Notes: a model not told the origin generated them from the sequence alone. A DNA stretch of 64,000 bases from an uncultured Sphingomonadaceae bacterium (GCA_947494305.1 CANLUL010000001.1:434001-498000); one strand, 5' to 3'. Shown: positions 25,994 through 35,121, counted from the first letter of the stretch. Made by a program: numbers and translations.

Positions 25994-27778
25994 ATGCACG
26001 CATATCGCTCTCACAATTGTTCCGAACTTCGCAGTGCCCATGTTGGCGAAGAAGCCCGTTTATCAGGATGGATTCACAATAAACGTGACCACGGCAATTT
26101 ACTGTTTGTTGATCTGCGCGATCATTTTGGTCTGACCCAGATTGTAAGCGAACAAGGCAGCGATGCTTTCAAACTACTCGATGGTGCGCGTAAGGAATCG
26201 GTGATTACCGTTACCGGGCAAGTGACCGCGCGCTCGGACGAAACCAAAAACACAAATTTGCCGACGGGTGAGATTGAGCTGGTCGCTGAAACTGTCGATA
26301 TGCAAGGCCCGGCCGAAGAGCTGCCCATGCCGGTATTTGGCGAACAGGAATATCCGGAAGATATTCGTTTGCGTTACCGCTTTCTCGACCTGCGCCGCGA
26401 GCAGGTGCATGCCAACATGATGCTCCGGTCAAAGGTGATTACCAGCCTGCGTAACCGTATGGTAGAGCAAGGCTTTACCGAATTTCAAACACCGATCTTG
26501 ACAGCTTCTTCTCCGGAAGGCGCGCGTGATTATCTGGTGCCCAGCCGTGTACACCCGGGCAAGTTTTATGCGCTGCCGCAAGCACCGCAAATGTTCAAAC
26601 AGATGTTGATGGTTGCTGGTTTCGATCGTTATTTCCAGATCGCACCTTGCTTCCGCGATGAGGATGCACGGGCCGATCGGTCTCCAGGTGAATTTTATCA
26701 GCTCGATCTTGAAATGAGTTTTGTGACACAGGAAGATGTTTTTCAGGCACTTGAACCGGTTCTGGCCGGTGTGTTTGAAGAATTTGCTGATGGTCGTTCG
26801 GTAACGCCAGCGGGTGAATTCCCCCGTATTCCTTACAAGGAATCTATGCTCAAATATGGCAATGACAAGCCGGATTTGCGGAACCCGATCATCATTCAGG
26901 ACGTGAGCGAGCATTTCAAGGGATCGGGTTTCGGTCTGTTTGACAAGATTACATCAACCGGCGGTACGGTGCGGGCTTTTGTCGCGCCGGAAGCGGGCAA
27001 AAACAGCCGCAAGTTTTTTGACAGTATGAACGACTGGGCGCGAAGTGAAGGTTTCGCTGGCCTGGGCTATATCAACATGAAGGAAGGTTCTGCCGGAGGA
27101 CCGATTGCTAAAAATCATGGAGAAGAGGGCACTGCGAAGTTACTGGCTGATCTTGGTTGTGGCCCCGATGACGGCGTTTTCTTTGCTGCCGGCAAGGAAG
27201 CAGATGCAGCGAAACTGGCCGGTGTCGCGCGGACACGGGCAGCAGAACAATTGGGGCTGATTGATGAGAATGAGTTCAAATTCTGCTGGATCGTTGACTA
27301 TCCTATGTATGAATATGATGAGGAGCTGAAGAAACTCGACTTCTCCCATAACCCGTTCTCCATGCCGCAGGGTGAACTGGAAGCATTGGAAGGCAAAGAC
27401 CCGCTCGACATACTGGCGTGGCAATATGACATTGTCTGCAACGGAATAGAGCTGTCGTCTGGTGCAATCCGGAATCACCGTCCGGACATCATGTACAAGG
27501 CGTTCGAAATTGCCGGTTATACCAAGGAGCAGGTCGACACCGAATTTTCCGGTATGATCAATGCACTCAAATATGGAGCCCCGCCACATGGTGGTTCGGC
27601 ACCCGGGGTGGATCGTATTGTGATGTTGCTCGCTAACGAACCCAATATTCGCGAAGTCGTGTTGTTCCCGATGAATCAGAAGGCCGAAGACCTGATGATG
27701 AGTGCGCCGAGCGGCGTGTCGCAGAAACAATTGCGCGAATTGCATATCCGTGTGGTGGAACCACCGAAAGAAGGTTGA
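25994..27778 (+). CDS. aspS: Aspartyl-tRNA synthetase
   Basis: Class II synthetase of 594 residues, bacterial type. It has the N-terminal OB fold ([21 protein letters not shown]), motif 2 with [19 protein letters not shown], the GAD insertion domain (about 290-420) and motif 3 with [14 protein letters not shown]. In Alphaproteobacteria without a separate asparaginyl-tRNA synthetase such enzymes are often non-discriminating and also charge tRNA-Asn; that cannot be decided here. AspS stands alone, with a 158-bp gap upstream and 51 bp before the next gene. Confidence 0.98.
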   Translation: MHAYRSHNCSELRSAHVGEEARLSGWIHNKRDHGNLLFVDLRDHFGLTQIVSEQGSDAFKLLDGARKESVITVTGQVTARSDETKNTNLPTGEIELVAETVDMQGPAEELPMPVFGEQEYPEDIRLRYRFLDLRREQVHANMMLRSKVITSLRNRMVEQGFTEFQTPILTASSPEGARDYLVPSRVHPGKFYALPQAPQMFKQMLMVAGFDRYFQIAPCFRDEDARADRSPGEFYQLDLEMSFVTQEDVFQALEPVLAGVFEEFADGRSVTPAGEFPRIPYKESMLKYGNDKPDLRNPIIIQDVSEHFKGSGFGLFDKITSTGGTVRAFVAPEAGKNSRKFFDSMNDWARSEGFAGLGYINMKEGSAGGPIAKNHGEEGTAKLLADLGCGPDDGVFFAAGKEADAAKLAGVARTRAAEQLGLIDENEFKFCWIVDYPMYEYDEELKKLDFSHNPFSMPQGELEALEGKDPLDILAWQYDIVCNGIELSSGAIRNHRPDIMYKAFEIAGYTKEQVDTEFSGMINALKYGAPPHGGSAPGVDRIVMLLANEPNIREVVLFPMNQKAEDLMMSAPSGVSQKQLRELHIRVVEPPKEG

Positions 27779-27829
27779 CCTCAAAAGCAATAGTGGTGAC
27801 CCATTTAATCCTAAACTATCAGCTGGCTT

Positions 27830-28687
27830 ATGCCTGAACCTGTTGAGAATGTCTTTTCGTCGAATACCGGCGATATCTGTTATTTCGAATGGGGGCAGGC
27901 GGGATCAGGCCTGTCTATATTGCTGCTACATGCCACCGGATTTCATGCCCGCTGTTGGGATCGGGTGGTATCAGCCTTTCCTGAGGGCGCGCATGTTATT
28001 GCGGTTGATCAATTAGGGCATGGACGCAGCGCCAAACCGGAAAAGCTTGAAAGCTGGAATCAAATTGCCGGTGCAACGACCGAACTTGTCGACAGCCTTG
28101 GCGTCGGTTTCGATATTGGTGTTGGTCATAGCATGGGCGCGCATTGTTTGGTGCAGTCGGCCGTTGCACGGCCGGATTCGTTCGAAAAACTGGTGCTGAT
28201 TGATCCGGTCATAATGGAGCGAGCGGTTTATCAAAACCCGCCTGACTATAGTCTATCGGAAAACATGACCCGAAAACGCCGGAACAATTGGGCGAGTGTC
28301 GATGAAATGTTCAAGCGATTTAAGGATCGTCATCCCTATCGGCTGTGGGACATGACGGTGCTTCGCAACTATTGCGAATATGGATTGCTAGCCGATGGTG
28401 AGGGCGGATTTGTTTTGGCCTGTCCACCCGAGGTCGAAGGAGCTGTTTATGGAACTAGTGGAGCGCTTGATCCGTGGCCTTTGATAGAGCAAATCAACCA
28501 GCCGGTATCCGTGCTTCGGGCTCCCAAACTGGATTTGAAAGAAGGTTTCGATTTTGCCTCGTCACCTACGCCAGACCATCTTGCGGACGCTTTCGCCAAT
28601 GGTTCAGACATCTATGTCCCTGAATTGACACATTTTATGCCGATGCAGGATCCGGAACGCATTGCAAATCTAATTATCGGCCGCTAA
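27830..28687 (+). CDS. Alpha/beta hydrolase
   Basis: A 285-residue cytosolic serine hydrolase. LLLHATGFHARCW forms the oxyanion loop, VDQLGHGRS follows, and the nucleophile elbow is GVGHSMGAH with Ser101. The catalytic His is in ELTHFMPMQDPE near the C-terminus. A helical cap lies at about 130-210. The HATGFH loop is like a group of sphingomonad esterase/lactonase-like proteins, but no substrate can be named. It is 51 bp after aspS and 50 bp before the secreted unknown gene. Confidence 0.88.
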   Translation: MPEPVENVFSSNTGDICYFEWGQAGSGLSILLLHATGFHARCWDRVVSAFPEGAHVIAVDQLGHGRSAKPEKLESWNQIAGATTELVDSLGVGFDIGVGHSMGAHCLVQSAVARPDSFEKLVLIDPVIMERAVYQNPPDYSLSENMTRKRRNNWASVDEMFKRFKDRHPYRLWDMTVLRNYCEYGLLADGEGGFVLACPPEVEGAVYGTSGALDPWPLIEQINQPVSVLRAPKLDLKEGFDFASSPTPDHLADAFANGSDIYVPELTHFMPMQDPERIANLIIGR

Positions 28688-28737
28688 TCTGATATTCATA
28701 CTAATGCCGATATTTATGAACAAAATGGAGAATTGGC

Positions 28738-29694
28738 GTGGATAGAAAAACAATAGCGGCTTCTGCAGTATTGATAGGCTTATGTTTGCCAGTGTCGGCT
28801 CATGCAGAGGTGCTTACAGTTGAAGGTCTGACGCCGGCAAACGAACCAGCGTTTGTGCTTGTCGACACTCTTGCCATTGACCGGTTTGGCGGAAGCGATG
28901 GGCAGAACCTGGCCTTTGAACTGGAAGACAGGCTCTCCAACGTCACGGTTTTCAATCAACCCTATTTCGACGTCATCGGCGGACGATCTGCGATAGAGCC
29001 CGATGCAACGCTGTCTGGCAATGTCACAGCCGGCATTGACCAATATGAAACGACCGCCAATCGCAATCGATGCGTTCAGAGAGATGAAAAGGATAAATGC
29101 ACCAAACGCAAGGATATCAAGGTTGATTGCTTGCGGCGCGTGGTCGATTTTCGTGCGCAGGTAAGGGCGGTCCGGTTTGCCGATGGTCGCAACATATATG
29201 CGGAGTCTTTTCCCAAAAAGGACGAGCAAACCATATGTTTTGGAGATGATCAGGAATTTTCGGCTAGCGAAGGCGTGATCCGAAAGATGGTCGCAGATAC
29301 GGCGCGCGAGATTCGCAGCGACCTGGCACCGCGCGAGTATCGACGCGAAATTCGGGTTCTGGAGAGCCGTAAAGGCATGTCCAAGGTTGAAGGGAAGTTT
29401 TTCAAGGCTGCGGTCAAAATGACAAAGCGTGACGAAACCGAAGCCTGTCGGATGTGGGACGAAGCCGGAACCAATGGTCAAGTGCATGTGTCACTGGCTT
29501 TTAACAGGGGTTTATGCGCGGAGCGTAACGGCGATTTGCAAGGTGCGCTGTCTTATTATGGAGAGGCGCAATCGCTCGCACCCAAAAAATTTGAGGTGAA
29601 AGAGGCCATCAAGCGAGTTACCAGACATCAGCAGGCTTTGGATGACTGGGAAACGCGGCAACCGGTTTCAAGCGACAGAAAAGACAGAAAATAG
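28738..29694 (+). CDS. Exported protein of unknown function with TPR-like C-terminus
   Basis: 318 residues beginning at a GTG that has GGAG about 9 nt upstream. A signal peptide ends near PVSAHA (residue 23). The mature part has a cluster of basic and Cys residues (NRNRCVQRDEKDKCTKRKDIKVDCLRR is the region around residues 100-130) with spacings that could form disulfides. Residues 235-300 look like a pair of TPR helices (AFNRGLCAERNGDLQGALSYYGEAQSLAP). I do not recognise the family with certainty. PPK2 starts 46 bp after the stop codon. Confidence 0.7.
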   Translation: MDRKTIAASAVLIGLCLPVSAHAEVLTVEGLTPANEPAFVLVDTLAIDRFGGSDGQNLAFELEDRLSNVTVFNQPYFDVIGGRSAIEPDATLSGNVTAGIDQYETTANRNRCVQRDEKDKCTKRKDIKVDCLRRVVDFRAQVRAVRFADGRNIYAESFPKKDEQTICFGDDQEFSASEGVIRKMVADTAREIRSDLAPREYRREIRVLESRKGMSKVEGKFFKAAVKMTKRDETEACRMWDEAGTNGQVHVSLAFNRGLCAERNGDLQGALSYYGEAQSLAPKKFEVKEAIKRVTRHQQALDDWETRQPVSSDRKDRK

Positions 29695-29740
29695 GGTTAA
29701 CCGGATGGCCTGTTTGGCCGTTTTGGTTTATTCCAATGCT

Positions 29741-30523
29741 ATGGCGATAAATCTTTCTGACTATGAATCCGGCAAAAAATATGACGGCGACTATTCCGAC
29801 ACATTGAAAGAGCTCCAGGATCGACTGTCGCGAATTCAGGCCAAACACATCATTCACGAACATCGGACGATTATTGTGTTCCAGGGTTGGGATGCAGCTG
29901 GAAAAGGCGGCGCGATCCGCCGGATGGTGGCGCAGTGGGATCCTCGATATTTTGAGGTTCACCCGATTGGCGCCCCTACAAAAGAAGCAAAGGATCGTCA
30001 TTTTCTGTGGCGGTTCTGGAAGCGCTTACCCGGAAACCGTGAAATCGGCATTTTTGATCGCAGCTGGTACGGTCGTGTGTTGGTTGAACGCGTTGAAGGT
30101 TTCTGCACGGAAGCTGAGTGGAAACGTGGCTATGACGAGATAAACGAGTTTGAATCGCAACAGATTGACAGCGGTACGAACCTTATCAAGCTGTTCTTCC
30201 ACACGACACAGGACACACAGGACAAGCGATTTGCCGATCGTTTGAACACGCCCGAAAAGCGATGGAAAATTACCGAAGAAGATTTTCGCAATCGATCAAA
30301 ACGCGAAGACTATCTGACCGCTATCGAGGATATGTTCAAATTTACCGACACCCGCTGGGCACCGTGGAAGGTGATCGACGGTAATAACAAGAAAGCTGCG
30401 CGCATCGCGGCTTTGACCTATGTAGCAGATATGTTGGAGGCAGCTCTTCCCGACGAGATGCCAGAGGCTGACCCAGAGCTGGTTAAAATGGCTAAAGATG
30501 CGTTTGGATATGAAGTGCCTTGA
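29741..30523 (+). CDS. ppk2: Polyphosphate kinase 2 family protein
   Basis: One-domain PPK2 of 260 residues, which transfers phosphate between polyphosphate and nucleotides. The fold is that of thymidylate kinases. Walker A is GWDAAGKGG, Walker B is GIFDRSWYGR, and the lid region carries RFADRLNTPEKRWKI and the following KREDY motif. Whether it prefers NDP or NMP cannot be decided by eye. MAINLSDYESG is the usual family start; an upstream ATG at 29705 would add 12 residues. It lies far from ppk1, so the genome segment has both polyphosphate kinase types. Confidence 0.93.
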   Translation: MAINLSDYESGKKYDGDYSDTLKELQDRLSRIQAKHIIHEHRTIIVFQGWDAAGKGGAIRRMVAQWDPRYFEVHPIGAPTKEAKDRHFLWRFWKRLPGNREIGIFDRSWYGRVLVERVEGFCTEAEWKRGYDEINEFESQQIDSGTNLIKLFFHTTQDTQDKRFADRLNTPEKRWKITEEDFRNRSKREDYLTAIEDMFKFTDTRWAPWKVIDGNNKKAARIAALTYVADMLEAALPDEMPEADPELVKMAKDAFGYEVP

Positions 30524-30652
30524 AAAGGGAAGGGGTTTGGTTTTTTCTGGATATGAAATAACCGTTGCCAATCGAATTGGCGCATTAAGTCATTTTTTAC
30601 TTCTCTATTCTAGCATTTCCTAAATTTCATCACCCAAAAGGATGAGTCTAAC

Positions 30653-31042
30653 ATGCGACAAGAAGCAGGTGGACATTTTAGTTCAACTAGTCGTCAGGAG
30701 AAGCTAGTAAAGGTCGTCCTAGACACTGGTATACAAGGTAAAGTGGAAGCGATTTTGGTAGAATTTTCTTCTACCGGTGCGCGAGTGAAGGTAAATTTGT
30801 ATCTGCAACCGGGAACAGATGTTTCGCTGATACTAGGAGATGGAAATCTTATTCCCGCCAAAGTGAGTTGGCGCAATGCCGGGGAATTTGGTTTGAGTTT
30901 TGGTAACAATGCAAAAACTAACGCGACGCCGTTCGTCAAGCATACGGTACCGGAAGGCATGTATCGTAAGAATGGACGTTTCAAGGCATTCGACCGCTTT
31001 GAGAATAGCAATTCTGCCTATCGCCCTAGATTGAAAAAGTAA
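30653..31042 (+). CDS. Single-domain PilZ protein, possibly degenerate
   Basis: 129 residues with a PilZ beta-barrel pattern (about 15-90). The second c-di-GMP motif appears as EFSSTGARVK, close to DxSxxG. The first motif RxxxR is incomplete (RQEKLVKV), so nucleotide binding may be weak or lost. The C-terminal tail of about 35 residues is basic and looks unstructured. An AAGGATGAG box precedes the ATG. It converges on a large GGDEF-EAL protein that ends in another PilZ domain. Confidence 0.75.
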   Translation: MRQEAGGHFSSTSRQEKLVKVVLDTGIQGKVEAILVEFSSTGARVKVNLYLQPGTDVSLILGDGNLIPAKVSWRNAGEFGLSFGNNAKTNATPFVKHTVPEGMYRKNGRFKAFDRFENSNSAYRPRLKK

Positions 31043-31198
31043 TTCGAAAAAATAGGAAAACTATCTTCGATCGAAGCTACTCAATAGTTTATAGAGTCCC
31101 CACTTGTTCTAAATCCGGAGAGATTCTGGTGAAAACCAAGTCAACTAGCGACGGGCACCTATCAGAACTGAATAAAACTTCATTTGCGCTTTAGAACA

Positions 31199-33352
31199 TC
31201 AATTTGCCATCGGAAGCCCAGCCGCAGCCATCAGATATGGCGAGACCCTGCGACGAGTACACAATCCACCAAAACCATCACTGATAAGGCGTTGTTCGAA
31301 CTCCACTCCCATTTGATTGTCATCTGACCGCCGAACAGTTGCAACTGCCAATTGACCGTCACCAAGATCGACAACTAATTTTGTGCCCTTTGGTAAACAC
31401 ATTAGTCCTTCGATCAATGCCCCAGTCTTGGAAAGGTTGCGTACCACGCATGGTTCACAGTTATCGCCGAATATCAATCGTACCTTTCTGAAAATACTCA
31501 TTCTATCTGCGCGTTGCAGTGCAGGTCCGACCGGTTCGATCGCCCATTCCCCTTTTTTGAACTGATTGAGGACGTCTTCGTGCGGAATTGGTTTGCTGTA
31601 GATATATCCTTGGATTTGACTAACATTTAGACTCTTTATCCACTCTAACTCATCGTGGGCTTCAATTCCCTCTGCCGTTGTATCCATGTCCAATGCATCG
31701 GCTAGTGCAACAATAGCGGCGATAATTGCCCCGTTTCGTGAACCTGGTTCGCTTGACCCTCTGACGAAGCTCTGATCGATTTTGATTTTGTCAAATGGTG
31801 CGTTCTGCAAATAACTGAGTGATGAATATCCAGTGCCGAAATCATCAAGAGCAAGTCTAACACCCAGCTTTTTCAAGGCAGCGAACATGTCCTCAGTTTC
31901 TGAGGTCTCTTCCAAGAACACACTTTCCGTTATCTCAAGTTCCAGCCGATCGGGGTCCAAACCAGTATCTTTTAGGGCTTTACTGACGACTTGTGGTAAT
32001 CTTGAATCCGCAAACTGAATGGGTGAAACATTGACGGCTACTCTCACCTTTCCAGGCCATTTAGTTGCGTCTTCGCATGCTTGTTGAATCGCCCATGCGC
32101 CAAGTTCCAAGACTAGTTTGGTTTCTTCAGCGATCGGAATGAAAATTTCAGGAGAAATAAACCCCCGCTCAGAGTGTTTCCAACGCATTAGCGCTTCAAA
32201 GCACGAAACTTTATCGTTTTCGGATTTCACCAATGGTTGGTAGTTCAGGATGACTTCTCCCTTTTTCAAGGCGTCACGTAGGTCATCCTCCAGAACCTTC
32301 CGTTCATTTACGGTTTCCAACAACTTTTCTGAGAAAAAACTAAACCTTCCCCTGCCAGCACCTTTCGCCGCGTAAAGCGACATATCGGCACTTCTTATCA
32401 AATCATCGGGGGTTCGACCATCAAAGGGACTTATGGCGATCCCCACAGAAGCGCCAATCACACATCGGCTGCCTTCCACAGTATATGGTTGAGATATACT
32501 AGATATGATCGCATTAGCCATATCACTTAGATTTCCACGATCATCCCAATCGGGAAGCAGGATCTGAAATTCATCTCCGCCAATTCTCGCGACTTCCCCG
32601 TTCCCCGACACTATTCTCATCAGGCGCTCGGATACGTGCTTTAACAGAGTATCTCCTGCAGGGTGTCCCAACGTATCATTGATCAGTTTGAAACGATCCA
32701 AATCAACTTGCATAAGCGCGCAAGCACGCTTTTGTTGACGAAAAGAGGCCAAAGTTGATTCCAGAGTTTTAGACATCGAAGCGCGATTTGACAAACCCGT
32801 CAGAGAATCAAAATGGATCAAGCGATTTTCTTCATCTTCGGCGCTTCTTTGCTCGGAGATGTCTTCTCCAATTCCAAAAAAACCAACAAAAGCATCGTTT
32901 TCGTCGAATTGCGGGATACCTGATAACTCCCACCAAACATCATCTTTATCAATCTCTGCCTTAAACGGCAGTTCGATAAACTTTCTCTGTTTTGTCAAAA
33001 TGAACGGCAATGAGTGTTGTTGATTTTCGCCCGATGTTTGAGAAGAGAATAGATTTGAAAGAGAAGACCCTTCAATTTCATCCAACGGTCTGCCAAATGC
33101 ATCTTCTGCTGATTTTGATATGTAGGTTAGATTTCCATGTTCATCGGTGATCCAAAAAAAACCTAAGTCTGAATCTTCAAGGGATCCGATCATTCTCAAA
33201 GCATCTCTGGCCGCCATTTTTGAGCCGCCGGTATGTTTTGTGTCAGTGCTGCGACCAATTTTTTGACCTATGCGCTTCAATAGGCTGTCTGGAGCATTTA
33301 GTTCACGAACGCTGGATACGGCCGGGTCTAACTGCGAATGATCAATCTTCAT
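31199..33352 (-). CDS. PAS-GGDEF-EAL-PilZ c-di-GMP enzyme
   Basis: 717 residues, apparently soluble, with no membrane segment. Order: PAS domain (about 58-168), GGDEF (about 180-340) with intact GGDEF at 258-262, EAL (about 350-600) with EAL at 386-388, N441, E473, D503-D504 in LDDFGTG, K524 and E561, then a PilZ domain (about 615-700) with RNLSKTGALIEG. Both catalytic sites look competent, so it may make or break c-di-GMP depending on signal. No RxxD inhibitory site precedes GGDEF. The terminal PilZ domain could give feedback by product binding. Confidence 0.93.
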   Translation of the reverse strand: MKIDHSQLDPAVSSVRELNAPDSLLKRIGQKIGRSTDTKHTGGSKMAARDALRMIGSLEDSDLGFFWITDEHGNLTYISKSAEDAFGRPLDEIEGSSLSNLFSSQTSGENQQHSLPFILTKQRKFIELPFKAEIDKDDVWWELSGIPQFDENDAFVGFFGIGEDISEQRSAEDEENRLIHFDSLTGLSNRASMSKTLESTLASFRQQKRACALMQVDLDRFKLINDTLGHPAGDTLLKHVSERLMRIVSGNGEVARIGGDEFQILLPDWDDRGNLSDMANAIISSISQPYTVEGSRCVIGASVGIAISPFDGRTPDDLIRSADMSLYAAKGAGRGRFSFFSEKLLETVNERKVLEDDLRDALKKGEVILNYQPLVKSENDKVSCFEALMRWKHSERGFISPEIFIPIAEETKLVLELGAWAIQQACEDATKWPGKVRVAVNVSPIQFADSRLPQVVSKALKDTGLDPDRLELEITESVFLEETSETEDMFAALKKLGVRLALDDFGTGYSSLSYLQNAPFDKIKIDQSFVRGSSEPGSRNGAIIAAIVALADALDMDTTAEGIEAHDELEWIKSLNVSQIQGYIYSKPIPHEDVLNQFKKGEWAIEPVGPALQRADRMSIFRKVRLIFGDNCEPCVVRNLSKTGALIEGLMCLPKGTKLVVDLGDGQLAVATVRRSDDNQMGVEFEQRLISDGFGGLCTRRRVSPYLMAAAGLPMAN

Positions 33353-33510
33353 TTTCTAATCCATCGATTTTAATCAATGTTGTCTTGGCATAAAATGGTT
33401 AATTTACGCTGACACTCCCATATCTGGTCAAAAGTTAAAAATCGGTGAGCCGAGCGAGGGGGAATGGATTCATAGTGGATATGGTTGCTACATCTCCAGT
33501 TTTTCGCTCC

Positions 33511-33533
33511 TAACCCCTACAAGAGTGGGGTTA
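33511..33533. repeat. Inverted repeat (7-bp stem)
   Basis: TAACCCC (33511-33517) and GGGGTTA (33527-33533) can form a hairpin with a 9-nt loop. It lies between the end of the His-rich protein gene (33578) and the start of the PAS-GGDEF-EAL gene (33352). No T-run follows on either strand, so it is not a standard terminator. It may stabilise the 3' end of the upstream transcript. The rest of 33353-33577 shows no gene. Confidence 0.45.
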
Positions 33534-33577
33534 AAGCCTTTCAGCTGGGTATTGGTAATGCCGACAATTAGAGGTAG

Positions 33578-34204
33578 TTAAAGATCAAATGGTCTGCGAG
33601 AAGTTATCTCGACAGTTTTGTTTTCAAAGACCGCGCTGCCCAGTTCTTGTTTCTTTTCCATCATCATGGCATCGCGCTCGTGCAGCATGTCGATGATAGG
33701 GTCATGGAACTGATGGACGGCAGCGGTGAGCCATTCATTGACTATAGGATCGCCTGGTGCATCAGTCATGTCAAAATTCTTTAACTGAGACGCAATTGCC
33801 GTTGCGGGCATCATAAATTCGTAGGTAACCCAATAGTTCGTGGTGAACCATGACATGGGCATACCATCTAAGCCAAAGCTCAATGCGCCAAAATGAACGA
33901 CACCTTGCGTTTTTTTGCCATTGGGTAGTTTTGCCGGCGGCTGGTAATAGGTTTCCACCCCGTCAAACATCTCAAGTGGCAGGAACATGTGAAAATGGCC
34001 ATGCTCGCCTTCTTCACGCTCTTCCGGCTTGTGCGCGTGATAAAACCATCGCGACTTGTTACCAGGCGCGATACAATCCCCTTTGGGATAATGGTCATAT
34101 TGAACAAAAGGGGCGTCCGCCGGTACCACTCTGGGTACTAGCGAGACGCCCTCCTTAGCTATCTGGCTCGTAAGCTCAAACAGCTTTTCTAATGCATTTT
34201 CCAA
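33578..34204 (-). CDS. His-motif protein (DUF6969-like), partner of the Cys-repeat lipoprotein
   Basis: 208 residues with no signal peptide. A His cluster is conspicuous: His38 in QYDHYP, His56 and His58 in FYHAHKP, and His68, His70, His72 in EHGHFHMF. These could form a metal or nucleotide site. The layout resembles the DUF6969 family as I remember it, but I could not check. Translation seems to begin at TTG 34204, because a TAA lies two codons upstream in frame and no ATG is nearby. It starts 17 bp after the stop of the Cys-repeat lipoprotein gene, so translation is probably coupled. Confidence 0.7.
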   Translation of the reverse strand: MENALEKLFELTSQIAKEGVSLVPRVVPADAPFVQYDHYPKGDCIAPGNKSRWFYHAHKPEEREEGEHGHFHMFLPLEMFDGVETYYQPPAKLPNGKKTQGVVHFGALSFGLDGMPMSWFTTNYWVTYEFMMPATAIASQLKNFDMTDAPGDPIVNEWLTAAVHQFHDPIIDMLHERDAMMMEKKQELGSAVFENKTVEITSRRPFDL

Positions 34205-34221
34205 TGCTTTTTACTGAGATA

Positions 34222-34539
34222 TTACTCAGTAGCAGCGCAAGCAGCTGCACATGCAGCATCACCAGCAGCACATGCGGCATCACCAGCAGCACATGCGGCA
34301 TCACCAGCAGCACAAGCAGCGGCGCATGCAGCATCACCAGCAGCACAGCCAGCGGCACATGCAGCATCGCCAGCGGCACATGCGGCGCACTCAGCAGCAC
34401 ATTCAGCGGCACAAGCAGCACATTCAGCAGCAGCGGCAGCGTCGTCAGCTTGTTCTGCACATGCAGAAAGAGCAGGAACAGCAAGCGCAAGGCCGCCAGC
34501 AACTGCTAGCATTTTGCGGAAATTTGTTTCGGTAGTCAT
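34222..34539 (-). CDS. Cys/Ala heptad-repeat predicted lipoprotein
   Basis: 105 residues. A signal peptide ends in the lipobox LSAC (Cys27). The mature part is almost only Ala, Cys, Gly, Asp and Glu. Cys occur at 40, 43, 47, 51, 54, 61, 65, 72, 76, 83, 90, 97 and 101. Every gap is 3, 4 or 7, and the commonest unit is CAAGDAA. On an ideal helix all 13 fall within an 80-degree arc, and the opposite face is pure Ala. This suggests a periplasmic, membrane-tethered thiol array, perhaps for metal binding; that is inference. AAGGGGAT lies before the ATG. The signal peptide and the partner gene argue against a chance frame in repeat DNA. Confidence 0.75.
   Translation of the reverse strand: MTTETNFRKMLAVAGGLALAVPALSACAEQADDAAAAAECAACAAECAAECAACAAGDAACAAGCAAGDAACAAACAAGDAACAAGDAACAAGDAACAAACAATE
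34240..34440 (-). repeat. 21-bp based coding repeat in the Cys-repeat lipoprotein gene
   Basis: Exact 21-bp units (seven codons, CAAGDAA class) begin at 34257, 34278 and 34299 on the + strand. Looser copies continue to about 34440. The unit length keeps the frame, so gains or losses would change the number of Cys per protein in steps of one heptad. The region is prone to slippage and to assembly error. Confidence 0.85.
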
Positions 34540-34707
34540 TTAATCATATCCCCTTTGGATGAACTAGACTTGCCCCTTTATTCGCAAACGGGTCGACAAG
34601 GCAAGCCTATTTCGTAAATATTGCGTTAATCCGTTGGAAACCTTAGTTCGTACAGTGTGAAAAACTTCTGATATTTTGAGGTAAACAAAGCCCCGCAATC
34701 AGTGACT

Positions 34708-35121
34708 TCACCGGTCAATACCGCGATTCTTGCCCCACTGTCTGGCAACTGTGTATCCCAGATATCCAGTACCAAAGAGGGCATAAAGAGGTTCAGGAAT
34801 ACCAGCAAGATAGGCGTTCATACCGCCAGCGATATCGCGCGCTACTTCAGGGCGGAAGGCGGCGATTAATCCCATAGGGATCGACCAAAGCAACAATAGG
34901 TACATAACGTAGAGGAAACTGGGCCGAGCGCGGCTGGTCCACGGATCAACAGATCTCGCTTCCGCAAGGATGGCGGACATTTGAACGCGTACTTCCTCCA
35001 GTTCCTGACTGCCCTCCAGCTTCAACAGTTCCAACTTGGCGCGATCTCTCGCTTCCTTATCCGGGATGATTTTGTCGATGATTTTGGTGACTGGGCCAAT
35101 AAGAGTGTTCAAGAATGACAT
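34708..35121 (-). CDS. 3-TM holin of the gene-transfer-agent type
   Basis: 137 residues matching the GTA_holin_3TM family. The N-terminal amphipathic part (MSFLNTLIGPVTKIIDKIIPDKEARDRAKLELL is the region 1-33) is followed by a charged helix and the DPWTSRARPSFLYVMY entry to the first of about two or three membrane segments. It ends GYTVARQWGKNRGIDR. Holins make the inner-membrane holes that let endolysin reach the wall. AAAGG upstream supports the start MSFLN at 35121. The endolysin gene lies upstream on the same strand, 80 bp away. There are no phage structural genes. Confidence 0.88.
   Translation of the reverse strand: MSFLNTLIGPVTKIIDKIIPDKEARDRAKLELLKLEGSQELEEVRVQMSAILAEARSVDPWTSRARPSFLYVMYLLLLWSIPMGLIAAFRPEVARDIAGGMNAYLAGIPEPLYALFGTGYLGYTVARQWGKNRGIDR

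Noticed and set aside
34240-34440. CRISPR-like direct repeats
   Set aside because: The 21-bp units are contiguous without spacers and lie inside a coding frame.
34176-34535. Other frames over the Cys repeat (Leu/Val-rich, His/Gln-rich and Ser/Cys-rich translations)
   Set aside because: They are shadows of the same 21-bp repeats. Only the minus-strand frame from 34539 has a signal peptide, a lipobox and a ribosome site.
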